64,000 bases of DNA from Streptomyces mobaraensis NBRC 13819 = DSM 40847. Lineage in GTDB: Bacteria; Actinomycetota; Actinomycetes; Streptomycetales; Streptomycetaceae. Below the pieces are notes generated by a model. It saw only the letters and a program-made list of their open reading frames with translations, was not told the DNA's origin and did no database searches. Of this stretch, positions 14,655-21,940 are shown in pieces. The stretch's first letter is position 1; the number at the start of each line of letters is the position of its first letter. The DNA lies in the NCBI RefSeq assembly GCF_017916255.1, contig NZ_CP072827.1:5915501-5979500 (forward strand). The letters run 5' to 3'. Made by a program: the position numbers and the translations under genes.

Positions 14655-16063
14655 GCGTGGCTCCGGGTGAAGGTGTGCTCCAGCAGGTCGCAGCGGAGCG
14701 GAAAGCGCAGCGCCGCTTTCGTGTCGGCCAGCGGCAGGACGGTGACGTCGGCGTCGATGCCCTCGGCCCGCAGCCGTTCGGTCACGTCGGCCGCGCCGAT
14801 TTCCCTGGAGGCGACCTCCACGCGCAGCCGGCCTTGGGCGGTGACCTCGGCCCGGTGGCGCAGCGGCCAGGGCAGGCCGGGGGTGCCGTCCAGCGCCTCC
14901 ACGATGTCGCGCGGGGTGACGACGGCGTCGGCGGTGCGGTACAGCTGTCCGGCCTTGCCGAGGATGTGGGAGACCGCGGGGACCGAGGCGAGTTCGCAGG
15001 CGGGTTCGCCGTCCAGGGTGCGGACCACGTCACCGGTGTTGTACCGCAGGACGGGCATGCACTCCCGGTAGGGGAAGTACGGGGTGACCGTCAGCTCGCC
15101 GAGGCGGCCGGGCCCGGCGGGCTCGCCCGTCTCCAGGTCGAGGACCTCGGTGTACCCCATGTTGGGGTCGATGTGCAGGTGACGGTGGCTACAGGTCCGG
15201 CCGCTGACGGGCAGCAGCTCGGTCATCCCGAAGGAGTCACCGACGGTGCGTGCGCCGAAGGTCTCGCGGAAGGCGGCCTCCAGGTTGCGCGACAGCATCT
15301 CCCCTCCCGCGTAGACCGCGCGCAGCCCGAAGTCCCGTGGCCCGTAACCGCGTTCGCGGACGACGGTCACCATGCGGGCGAGGTAGCTGGGATTGCCGGT
15401 GAGCACCGTCGGCCGGGGGCCGGAGCGGCCGAGCAGGTGCTCGACGGACTCCTCGGGCGGGACCTGTCCCACGACGTGACAGGCGGCGTTGGCGAGGCGG
15501 CACACCTCGACGTCCTCCTGCACGGCGGCGGTCGCCCGCGAGCTGAGGTTGATCTGCATCCGGTCGCCGGGCCCGAGGTCGCCGCGGAGTACCAGGGACA
15601 GCGCGATCAGAGCGGGCCACAGCTCCATCTCGTAGCGGGAGAGCCAGACCTGGACCGGCGCGCCGGTGGTCCCGGTGGTCTGTGTCACCAGGTACGGGGC
15701 GCTGCAGAGGAAGTCGGCGGGGCGGGCGATCAGATCGGCCTTGCGCGTCACCGGGATGCGGGTGAGCGTCTCGGTCGTGATACCGGCCGGGTCCGTCCCG
15801 GCGAGCCGTTCCCGGTAGAAGGGCGAGCGCGTGGCGAGCCTGCGCACGGTGCGCTGGAGCGCCCGGTTCTGCAGGTCGCGGCGCTCGGCCGGATCGGTGA
15901 ACGGTCCGTCGGCCAGCTCGTCGACGTCGTCGCCGAGCGAGCCGAACTCCTCCAGCGTGACGAGCGCGTCGGCGACCAGCCGTTCCACGGCCCGTACGTT
16001 CAGCCGCCGGCCGAACACCATGGCCATGGCCACCCGCACCTGCCGGACAGCCGTCTCCAGCAC
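14651..16063 (-). CDS. Phenylacetate-CoA ligase/LuxE-like adenylate-forming enzyme
   Basis: A 470-residue member of the PaaK/LuxE branch of adenylating enzymes. It has the phosphate-binding loop TTGTTGAPVQV (about residues 130-140), GNPSYLARM, YAGGEMLS, DSFGMTELLP (the A5-like ATP motif) and LRYNTGDVV (the Asp that binds ribose). A short C-terminal domain follows. Such enzymes activate a carboxylate as acyl-AMP and pass it to CoA, a protein Cys or an amine. GTG 16063 has GAGGGAGG upstream. It is the second gene after the 29-residue peptide and overlaps the presenilin-like gene by 4 bp. The acyl or peptide substrate is unknown; the peptide's C-terminus or Cys is an attractive guess. Confidence 0.8.
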   Translation of the reverse strand: MLETAVRQVRVAMAMVFGRRLNVRAVERLVADALVTLEEFGSLGDDVDELADGPFTDPAERRDLQNRALQRTVRRLATRSPFYRERLAGTDPAGITTETLTRIPVTRKADLIARPADFLCSAPYLVTQTTGTTGAPVQVWLSRYEMELWPALIALSLVLRGDLGPGDRMQINLSSRATAAVQEDVEVCRLANAACHVVGQVPPEESVEHLLGRSGPRPTVLTGNPSYLARMVTVVRERGYGPRDFGLRAVYAGGEMLSRNLEAAFRETFGARTVGDSFGMTELLPVSGRTCSHRHLHIDPNMGYTEVLDLETGEPAGPGRLGELTVTPYFPYRECMPVLRYNTGDVVRTLDGEPACELASVPAVSHILGKAGQLYRTADAVVTPRDIVEALDGTPGLPWPLRHRAEVTAQGRLRVEVASREIGAADVTERLRAEGIDADVTVLPLADTKAALRFPLRCDLLEHTFTRSHA

Positions 16064-16095
16064 TGATGCCTCCCTCGCACCTCGAACAGGACGAA

Positions 16096-16125
16096 GGGGT
16101 GGGGGCGGCGGACCGCCCCCACCCC
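16096..16125 (-). terminator. Strong hairpin between peptide gene and ligase gene
   Basis: Perfect 13-bp stem: GGGGTGGGGGCGG (16096-16108) and CCGCCCCCACCCC (16113-16125) with a 4-nt loop. It lies 11 bp past the peptide stop and 32 bp before the ligase start. A partial terminator or 3'-stabiliser here would make peptide mRNA exceed enzyme mRNA, as in many precursor-peptide operons. Confidence 0.7.
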
Positions 16126-16136
16126 CGTGATGTACG

Positions 16137-16226
16137 TCAGCTGGCGGAACAAGTGCTGAAGAAGACGGCCGTCATCGCGCCCACGACGTACTTGAACTGC
16201 TTCGCGCTCGACTTGATGGCGCTCAT
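16137..16226 (-). CDS. 29-residue signal-like peptide, candidate precursor
   Basis: A very short gene with an excellent ribosome site (AGGGGAGG, 5 nt before ATG 16226). The product starts MSAIKSSAKQFK (four basic residues), continues with the hydrophobic core YVVGAMTAVFF and ends STCSAS with one Cys four residues from the C-terminus. It thus looks like a bare signal peptide or pheromone/RiPP precursor. It heads an operon with an adenylating enzyme and a presenilin-like protease, and a 13-bp hairpin follows directly. Possible roles are a secreted signal released by intramembrane cleavage, or a modified peptide. I do not recognise a described family. Confidence 0.65.
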   Translation of the reverse strand: MSAIKSSAKQFKYVVGAMTAVFFSTCSAS

Positions 16227-16643
16227 AAGTGCCTCCCCTGTTTGCTGCGAGTGGACGTCCGCTCGACTCCCGCGGGAGTACCGGCGTTCCGCCCCTTGAC
16301 GACAGACACAGTGGCGCGACCACCGCGCACGGGCAATGATCGGGTCCATTCAGCGGACCGCGGACCGAGGGGGAAACGCGACCGGGGGAGGGCCGTGGGC
16401 CTGCTGTGCACTTCGTCACCGGCGGAGGGCGTCACTGTGCAGACGTTTACTGTTCATCGAGCGGAGGCTGAAGTAGGTTCACCGCTGCCGGTGTTCGAGA
16501 ACAAGGCGACGCAGCGCTGGCATTGGGCCCGTTCGCCGAGCCGGACGGGCGGCGTGCCGCGTCGACGACCACCAGGCGAAGGGTTCGAACGGGGGAGTTG
16601 TGGGGCCGTCCGATCGACGGCCCGGCATGAGAGGGGGACCCTC
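16227..16643. promoter_or_regulatory. Divergent control region with 14-bp palindrome
   Basis: A 417-bp region between the leftward peptide operon and the rightward IclR gene. A perfect palindrome, ACTCCCGCGGGAGT (16266-16279), lies 40 bp upstream of the peptide start and is a good operator candidate for the neighbouring IclR protein. No consensus promoter is obvious for either gene. Confidence 0.5.
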
Positions 16644-17438
16644 ATGGCGAGATCCGGCGCTGAGGGACGCGGCGTGCTGGAAGGCGCGTTCGCACTCATG
16701 GAGGTACTCGCGCACGACGACGAGGTGGGGCTGACCCGGCTGGCGAGCGACGCCGCGCTGCCGAAGGCCACCGCCCACCGGCTGCTCGGGCAGTTGGTCG
16801 CGCTGGGCGCGGTGCAGAGTCACGAAGGCCGCTACCGGCTGGGCCCGCGGACGTTTCGGCTCGGGCAGTCCTGGCATCCGGCGCGCGCGCTGCGCGCCGC
16901 CTCGGCCCGGCCGTTGCGGGAACTCGCGGCGCTCAACGGTGAGGTGAGCCTGAGCCTGTCGGTGCCCGAAGGCGGACACATCATCGTCGTCGGGGGCATG
17001 CGGGGCGAGGTGGGCGAGGTCTTCCCGCTGCGCTCCGGGGCCGTCCTGCCGCCCGGCAGCGCGGCCGAACTGGTCCTGGCGGCGGCCGGCCCGGTGCCGG
17101 GGCGGCCCGCGGGGTGGACGGAGGCCGCCTGGGCGCGTGAGGTCGCGCGGATTCGGGAGCGGGGGCTCGCGTTCGACTACGAGCAGTGCGTGGAGTCGCT
17201 GTCGTGCGTGGCGGCTCCGGTGCACTCGGCGTCCGGCCAGGTGGTGGCCGCCGTCGCGGTGACCGCCCTGGACGCGAAGCTGATCCCTCCGCTGTGCGAC
17301 GCCGTGAGCCGTGCGGCGTCGGTGATCAGCGGCAGGCTGGCCCGCCTGCCGGAGCCCGCACCCAGGCCCCGCAGGGCCGGGCCGGCCCCGAACCGGGCCG
17401 TGAAGAGCTTAGCGGGCGCGGCCGGTCGAGGCCGCTGA
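16644..17438 (+). CDS. IclR-family transcriptional regulator
   Basis: A 264-residue protein. The N-terminal winged HTH (VGLTRLASDAALPKATAHRL) and the C-terminal IclR effector domain (about residues 85-240: GMRGEVGEVFPLRSGAVLP, CVESLSCVAAPVHS) are both present. It ends in a basic Pro/Arg-rich tail. ATG 16644 follows GAGGGGG. Codon 256 (17409-17411) is TTA, so full-length synthesis should need the bldA tRNA. It is divergent from the peptide/ligase/protease operon across a palindrome-containing region, making it the likely regulator of that operon. Confidence 0.85.
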   Translation: MARSGAEGRGVLEGAFALMEVLAHDDEVGLTRLASDAALPKATAHRLLGQLVALGAVQSHEGRYRLGPRTFRLGQSWHPARALRAASARPLRELAALNGEVSLSLSVPEGGHIIVVGGMRGEVGEVFPLRSGAVLPPGSAAELVLAAAGPVPGRPAGWTEAAWAREVARIRERGLAFDYEQCVESLSCVAAPVHSASGQVVAAVAVTALDAKLIPPLCDAVSRAASVISGRLARLPEPAPRPRRAGPAPNRAVKSLAGAAGRGR

Positions 17439-17496
17439 GCCGGCGGCCGGACTGTCCCGTGTGCGGTCGCCCCCGGGGTCCGCACCTCCACATCGC

Positions 17497-18294
17497 TCAA
17501 GTCGACTGCGAAAGCTCCCGCGGTGGCTGGGCCGCGGTGCCCGCCAGCAGTGCGTGGACGCGCCGCCACGCGTCGGCGGACGTGGTGCGATCGGTGCGGA
17601 GGAAGCCGTGTCCGACGCCGGGGTAGACGACCGTCTCGTGCGGTGTGCCGGCCTCGCGCAGTGCGTCCGCGATCTCGCGTCGCTGTGCGGGCGGGATGAG
17701 GTGGTCCTCCTCGCCGACGAGGAAGAGGACGCGTCCGGTGATCTTCGGGGTGAGCGACAGCGTCGGTTCGGGGCGGCTGATCGGGATGTCGGTGGTCGGC
17801 AGCCAGCCGCCGTAGAAGACGGCCACCGCGGCGAGGTCGAACTCGGTGGCCGCGAGGTAGGCGATGTGACCGCCCACGCTCAGCCCGACCATGCCGACGC
17901 GCTCGCTGCCGGTCGCGCGCAGGTGGTCGACGGCGGCGCCGACGTCACTGAGCACCTGGGCGCGCGTCATCAGCTCCAGCAGTTCGAAGCCCCGCTTCCG
18001 GCCCTCGGGGTCGCGGGGCAGTTCGCTTCCGGGAGCGGTCCTGTGGTGGAAGTCCGGCGCGAGGGCCACGAACCCGAGTGCCGCGAGCCGGTCGCAGACC
18101 TCGCGGACACCGGCGTCGACACCGAAGAGCTCCATGCCCACCAGGACGCCCGGGAACGGGCCGGGAGCCGACGGCCGGGCGACGTAGGCCCCCATCGCGG
18201 GACCGTCGCCCACCGGGATGTCCCGGCGTTCCGTACGGATGGGGTAGGACCCGGTCGTGCCGGAGTCCGTACTCGTGACGTTCATGCTGTTCAT
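17497..18294 (-). CDS. Dienelactone hydrolase family protein
   Basis: A 265-residue alpha/beta hydrolase. GLSVGG (about residue 150) is the nucleophile elbow and has Ser where classical dienelactone hydrolases have Cys. EEDHLIPP supplies the Asp and GVGHGFL the His of the triad. Substrate is unknown; a small lactone or ester hydrolase of the cytosol is the family expectation. ATG 18294 is used, with ATG 18285 as alternative. It is divergent from an MmyB-type regulator with only 68 bp between starts, so that regulator may control it. Confidence 0.8.
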   Translation of the reverse strand: MNSMNVTSTDSGTTGSYPIRTERRDIPVGDGPAMGAYVARPSAPGPFPGVLVGMELFGVDAGVREVCDRLAALGFVALAPDFHHRTAPGSELPRDPEGRKRGFELLELMTRAQVLSDVGAAVDHLRATGSERVGMVGLSVGGHIAYLAATEFDLAAVAVFYGGWLPTTDIPISRPEPTLSLTPKITGRVLFLVGEEDHLIPPAQRREIADALREAGTPHETVVYPGVGHGFLRTDRTTSADAWRRVHALLAGTAAQPPRELSQST

Positions 18295-18362
18295 GGCGCC
18301 AACGTAGCCACGCCCTAGACTGGTATCCACAGGACGTTTTTCCTAGTAACGGAAGTACCAGG

Positions 18363-19208
18363 ATGCCTCAGTCCACCTCCCGTGCAAGGGAGTTGGGAGA
18401 GCTGCTCCGCTCCCGCCGCGAGCGGCTCCGGCCGGCCGACGTCGGTCTGCCCGCAGGGACTCGACGCCGGACCCGCGGCCTGCGCCGTGAGGAGGTGGCC
18501 CAGCTCGCGGCTATCTCCTCGACGTACTACACCTACCTGGAGCAGGGCCGCGAGGTACGTCCCTCCCGGCAGGTGCTCGACGCGCTCTCGGCGGCCCTAC
18601 GGCTCGACGCCGCCGAGCGGAGGCATGTCCACGAACTCGTCCACGGTGCCCCACCCGCCGAGACCCCCGCCGTCGCCGAAGCGCCGCCACCCGCCCTGGC
18701 CTCCCTCGTCGACCGGCTCGACCCCTGCCCGGCCTATGTCACCGGCCGGTGCTGGGACGTGCTGGCCTCCAACCGGGCCGCCCGAACCCTGTGGACCGAC
18801 TGGCCGGCCCGGCCGCCGGAAGCCCGCAACCTGCTCTGGTGGATGTTCTCCGACCCCGCCGCCCGCCAGGTGATGGTGGATTGGCCCGCCGAAGCGTCCG
18901 CGCTGCTCGGCCGGTTCCGCACCGCCGCCGCTCGGCACCCGGGCGACCCCGGCTTCGGATCGCTGCTCGAACGCCTCCACGCGGTGAGCCCCGAGGTCAG
19001 GGAATGGTGGCCACAGCACCGGGTCATGCCGCTGAGCTCCGGCACCAAACGGCTGCGCCACCCTGCCCTCGGCGAGATCGAGTTGGAGCACGTCGTGCTC
19101 CGACTCGCCGACGACCCCGAGCAGAAACTGGTCACCTTCACCGCCTCGGACCGGGTCCAGGCCCGGATCTCCCGGCTGCTGGAGACGGACCGGGCCGAAG
19201 GCCCCTGA
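18363..19208 (+). CDS. XRE-family regulator with MmyB-like ligand-binding domain
   Basis: A 281-residue regulator. The N-terminal HTH contains the hallmark RRTRGLRREEVAQLAAIS and YYTYLEQGRE; the C-terminal half (about 105-270) is the MmyB-like domain (VTGRCWDVLASNRAA, WWMFSDPAARQVMVDW, KRLRHPALGEIELEHVVL), a PAS-like pocket reported to bind fatty-acid-type ligands. It is divergent from the dienelactone hydrolase gene and resembles the next gene (19318-20187), so the pair may be a duplication. Confidence 0.85.
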   Translation: MPQSTSRARELGELLRSRRERLRPADVGLPAGTRRRTRGLRREEVAQLAAISSTYYTYLEQGREVRPSRQVLDALSAALRLDAAERRHVHELVHGAPPAETPAVAEAPPPALASLVDRLDPCPAYVTGRCWDVLASNRAARTLWTDWPARPPEARNLLWWMFSDPAARQVMVDWPAEASALLGRFRTAAARHPGDPGFGSLLERLHAVSPEVREWWPQHRVMPLSSGTKRLRHPALGEIELEHVVLRLADDPEQKLVTFTASDRVQARISRLLETDRAEGP

Positions 19209-19317
19209 CGACGCGCGGAGCCAGTAGGCCGGAGGCGAAGCCGCGCCGAGGTCCGTCCCCCTGGGTGGGTGCGGCAGGGCCACCCTCTTCACGGTGCCGG
19301 ACCGTACGTTGGACGGC

Positions 19318-20187
19318 ATGGACGACAACCGGTTGAGCGAATTCCTCCGCGCCCGTCGCGCGTTGGTGCGCCCTGAGGACCACGGGATGCCCGCGGGCGC
19401 GCGTCGTACCCCCGGTCTGCGCCGGGAGGAGGTGGCCGTTCTCGCCGGGGTGAGCACCGACTACTACGTGCGGTTGGAACAGGGACGCGAACGCAATCCC
19501 TCGTCCCAGGTCCTGCGGGCCCTGGCGGCGGCGCTCCTGCTGAAGGACGAGGAGGCCGCCTACCTGCGCGCCACGGTCGATCCGCCGCCGCGCCCACGCC
19601 CCCGGCCCGCCCGGGAGTGCGCCGGTCCGCAACTGGTGTCCTTGCTGGACGCCTGGGCGGGCACCCCGGCCCTGGTCTACGGCCGGTACCTCGACCTGCT
19701 GGCCGTCAACCCCCTCGGCGAAGCGCTGTTCTCCTGGCTCGGCGGCGAGAACAGCCTGATCACCGCCATGTTCCTGAACCCGGCCGCGCGGGACTTCTAC
19801 CGTGACTGGTCCGTGGTGGCGCAGGGGTGCGTGGCCGCGCTGCGAGCCGCCAACCCCACCCAGGACGATCGGCGGCTGCGCGAACTCGTCGGCGAACTGT
19901 CCGTGTGCAGCGACGATTTCGCCCGCATGTGGGCGCGCCACGAGGTACGGGCCAAGACGGCCTCCGCCAAGCGGTTCCGGCACCCGACGGTCGGCGACCT
20001 CACCCTGGACTTCGAGACCTTCTCCGTCAACAGCGCCCCCGGCCAGCACCTGGTGGTCTACCGGGCCGAGCCCGGCAGCACCGCCGAGCGGTCGCTGACC
20101 CTGCTGGGCGACCTCACCGCCATCGATCCCCAGAGCGTTCGAATCACTCCCCAAAACGAAGGACACATCCCACATGAGCACCTCTGA
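19318..20187 (+). CDS. XRE-family regulator with MmyB-like domain (second copy)
   Basis: A 289-residue paralogue of the preceding regulator: HTH with RRTPGLRREEVAVLAGVS and YYVRLEQGRE, then an MmyB-like domain (YGRYLDLLAVNPLGEALFS, KRFRHPTVGDLTLDFE). Start ATG 19318 is 109 bp after the previous stop. Its 3' end overlaps the SDR gene by 14 bp, so the two form an operon, a common arrangement in which the regulator controls the attached dehydrogenase. The effector is unknown. Confidence 0.85.
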   Translation: MDDNRLSEFLRARRALVRPEDHGMPAGARRTPGLRREEVAVLAGVSTDYYVRLEQGRERNPSSQVLRALAAALLLKDEEAAYLRATVDPPPRPRPRPARECAGPQLVSLLDAWAGTPALVYGRYLDLLAVNPLGEALFSWLGGENSLITAMFLNPAARDFYRDWSVVAQGCVAALRAANPTQDDRRLRELVGELSVCSDDFARMWARHEVRAKTASAKRFRHPTVGDLTLDFETFSVNSAPGQHLVVYRAEPGSTAERSLTLLGDLTAIDPQSVRITPQNEGHIPHEHL

Positions 20188-21046
20188 CACGTCCATCGAC
20201 CGTCCCGTGTGGTTCATCACCGGCTGCTCCTCCGGCCTGGGCCGGGCCCTCGCCCATGCGGTGCTGGAACGGGGCTGGCGCGCCGTGGTCACCGCTCGGG
20301 ACCCCGGCACGGTCGCCGACCTGGTCGCCGGGCACGGGGAACGCGCCCTCGCCCTGCCGCTGGACGTCACCGACGCGGACCGGATCGCGCAGGCGGTCGC
20401 CCGGGCGGAGGCGGCCTTCGGGCGGATCGACGTCCTGGTCAACAACGCCGGTTACGGGTACCTCGCCGCCGTCGAGGAGGGCGAGGACGACGAGGTGCGC
20501 GCCCTGTTCGACACCAACGTCTTCGGTCTGATCGACACCACCAAGGCCGTCCTGCCCGGCATGCGAGCCCGTCGCTCGGGCCACATCGTCAACATGTCGT
20601 CCCTCGGCGGCCTCGCCGGCTTCGGCGCCACCGGCTACTACCACGCCACGAAGTTCGCGGTGGAAGGTCTCTCCGAGTCCCTCGCCGCCGAGGTCGCCCC
20701 CCTGGGCATCAACGTGACGATCGTCGAACCCGCCGCGTTCCGCACCAACTGGTCCGGACCCTCCATGCGCCAGTCCGCCGTGGTCATCGACGACTACGCC
20801 CCCACCGCCGGCACCCGGCGCACCAGCACCTTCGCCACCTACGGCCACCAGCCCGGGGACCCCGCACGCGCCGCCCGGGCCGTCCTCGACGCCGTCACGG
20901 CCGAACGGCCGCCGCTGCGCCTGCTGCTCGGCAAGGCGGCGTACGACATCGCCACCGCCAGGCTCGACTCCCTCCGGACGGCCTTCGACGGCTGGCGCGA
21001 GGTGACGCTCGGCGCCGACTTTCCCGCGGAACGCGCGGCCGGCTGA
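20174..21046 (+). CDS. Short-chain dehydrogenase/reductase
   Basis: A 290-residue classical SDR. ITGCSSGLGRALA (residues 14-26) is the NAD(P)-binding TGxxxGxG loop, NNAGYG the structural motif, MSSLGG carries the catalytic Ser and YYHATK the YxxxK pair. The basic residue after the first strand (TARD) suggests NADPH preference. It overlaps the MmyB-type regulator by 14 bp. Substrate is not predictable. The gene ends 5 bp before the convergent micro-cassette. Confidence 0.88.
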   Translation: MSTSDTSIDRPVWFITGCSSGLGRALAHAVLERGWRAVVTARDPGTVADLVAGHGERALALPLDVTDADRIAQAVARAEAAFGRIDVLVNNAGYGYLAAVEEGEDDEVRALFDTNVFGLIDTTKAVLPGMRARRSGHIVNMSSLGGLAGFGATGYYHATKFAVEGLSESLAAEVAPLGINVTIVEPAAFRTNWSGPSMRQSAVVIDDYAPTAGTRRTSTFATYGHQPGDPARAARAVLDAVTAERPPLRLLLGKAAYDIATARLDSLRTAFDGWREVTLGADFPAERAAG

Positions 21047-21050
21047 CCGC

Positions 21051-21296
21051 TCAGGGCGCGGCCCGTCGCGCGTGACCGTCGCGGTGGCGGCGCAGGGCTT
21101 CGAGCCGCTCGTCGTGCTCGTGCCGCAGGAGCGCGACACGGCTGCCGTCCTCTCGGCGCTCGGCGGCCCGCAACTCCACTTCCAGGGCGCGGAGCTCGCC
21201 CTCGTGGATCTCGCAGGGCGGGCACGGCGTCGGTGTGCGCGACGCGCGGGGTCCGCCGCTGTGCGGCAAGAGGATCGGGAGTGAGGGGTGGTTCAT
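21051..21296 (-). CDS. Small CxPC protein with predicted coiled coil (cassette gene C, copy 2)
   Basis: An 81-residue paralogue of the protein at 11292-11516. Both share LPHS/MPHS, a CxPC pair (here CPPCEIHEGELRALEVEL) and a charged helix (RVALLRHEHDERLEALRR). ATG 21296 overlaps the previous stop (ATGA). The conserved part is helical and acidic-basic alternating, suggesting a coiled coil. It ends 5 bp from the convergent SDR gene. Function is unknown. Confidence 0.6.
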   Translation of the reverse strand: MNHPSLPILLPHSGGPRASRTPTPCPPCEIHEGELRALEVELRAAERREDGSRVALLRHEHDERLEALRRHRDGHARRAAP

Positions 21297-21466
21297 CGGG
21301 TCCTCGGGTGACAGGTGGGACAGGAACACGGCGGAAAGCGGAGCGGCGAGTCCGGCGGGCGGTCGGCGCGGGGGAGGTGCGTGACCGTGCTCCCGTACGT
21401 CCGGCCGCCGTCCCTGGAGACGCGCAGCGTCAGCCGGGAACGCGGCTCCTTCCGCCCGGCGCTCAC
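21293..21466 (-). CDS. Small Arg-rich protein with CxCPxC motif (cassette gene B, copy 2)
   Basis: A 57-residue paralogue of the protein at 11513-11683: SRLTLRVSRDGGRTYGS, THLPRADRPPDSPLR and PPCSCPTCHP. The C-terminal CxCPxC could hold a metal. GTG 21466 overlaps the preceding TGA (GTGA at 21463-21466), exactly as in copy 1. Function is unknown. Confidence 0.6.
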   Translation of the reverse strand: MSAGRKEPRSRLTLRVSRDGGRTYGSTVTHLPRADRPPDSPLRFPPCSCPTCHPRTR

Positions 21467-21651
21467 CGCCGCTCCCAGAGCCCGGCGTCCTTGAGCTCCC
21501 GCACGGTCGCGATGCGGTGGTCGTCGAACGGGCAGTCCCATTCACTTCGGCCGTCCGGTGCGCGCAGCACGATGTGCGTGTACTTCTGGCGCACCACCTG
21601 GCCGAGCCGGCCGTCCCGGGTGTCGGTGGCCCAGTTTCCGTATCTCACCAT
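21463..21651 (-). CDS. Small protein with RYGNWAxDT motif (cassette gene A, copy 2)
   Basis: A 62-residue paralogue of the protein at 11680-11868, with VRYGNWATDTRDGRLGQVV, IVLRAPDGRSEWDCP and DDHRIATVRELKDAGL. ATG 21651 heads the leftward three-gene cassette. It is divergent from an XRE-SLOG operon, with GCATAC inverted repeats between them. Function is unknown; both copies lie next to XRE regulators. Confidence 0.65.
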   Translation of the reverse strand: MVRYGNWATDTRDGRLGQVVRQKYTHIVLRAPDGRSEWDCPFDDHRIATVRELKDAGLWERR

Positions 21652-21861
21652 CGGACACACCCCCCTGCCGTGGCCCGACTCGGAGTTCGCCTGCAGAGTT
21701 CCATGTGAACCACGGGCGTATCCGGGTGGAGCCGAGACACCTGGATCCAGTCCGATGTGATCGACGGCTCTCTGAGTCCTCGCACCGTCCACCTCCATCT
21801 GTCGTTGGGGGATGAGGAAACCGTTGCAGGGGCTCGACGGGCCAGGCGTCATGCGGACAGG

Positions 21862-21888
21862 GCATACGGGTATGCGCCCAACGCATAC
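21862..21888. promoter_or_regulatory. GCATAC/GTATGC inverted repeat plus third half-site
   Basis: In the 289-bp divergent region, GCATAC (21862-21867) and GTATGC (21870-21875) form an inverted repeat with a 2-bp spacer, and another GCATAC follows at 21883-21888. It lies 53 bp before the XRE regulator start, so it is a candidate operator controlling the regulator and the divergent cassette. Confidence 0.5.
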
Positions 21889-21940
21889 GGCGGCTCGCGG
21901 GTGCGGTCACTCGCAGTTACCGTGAGGGGAGCAGGCGCAA

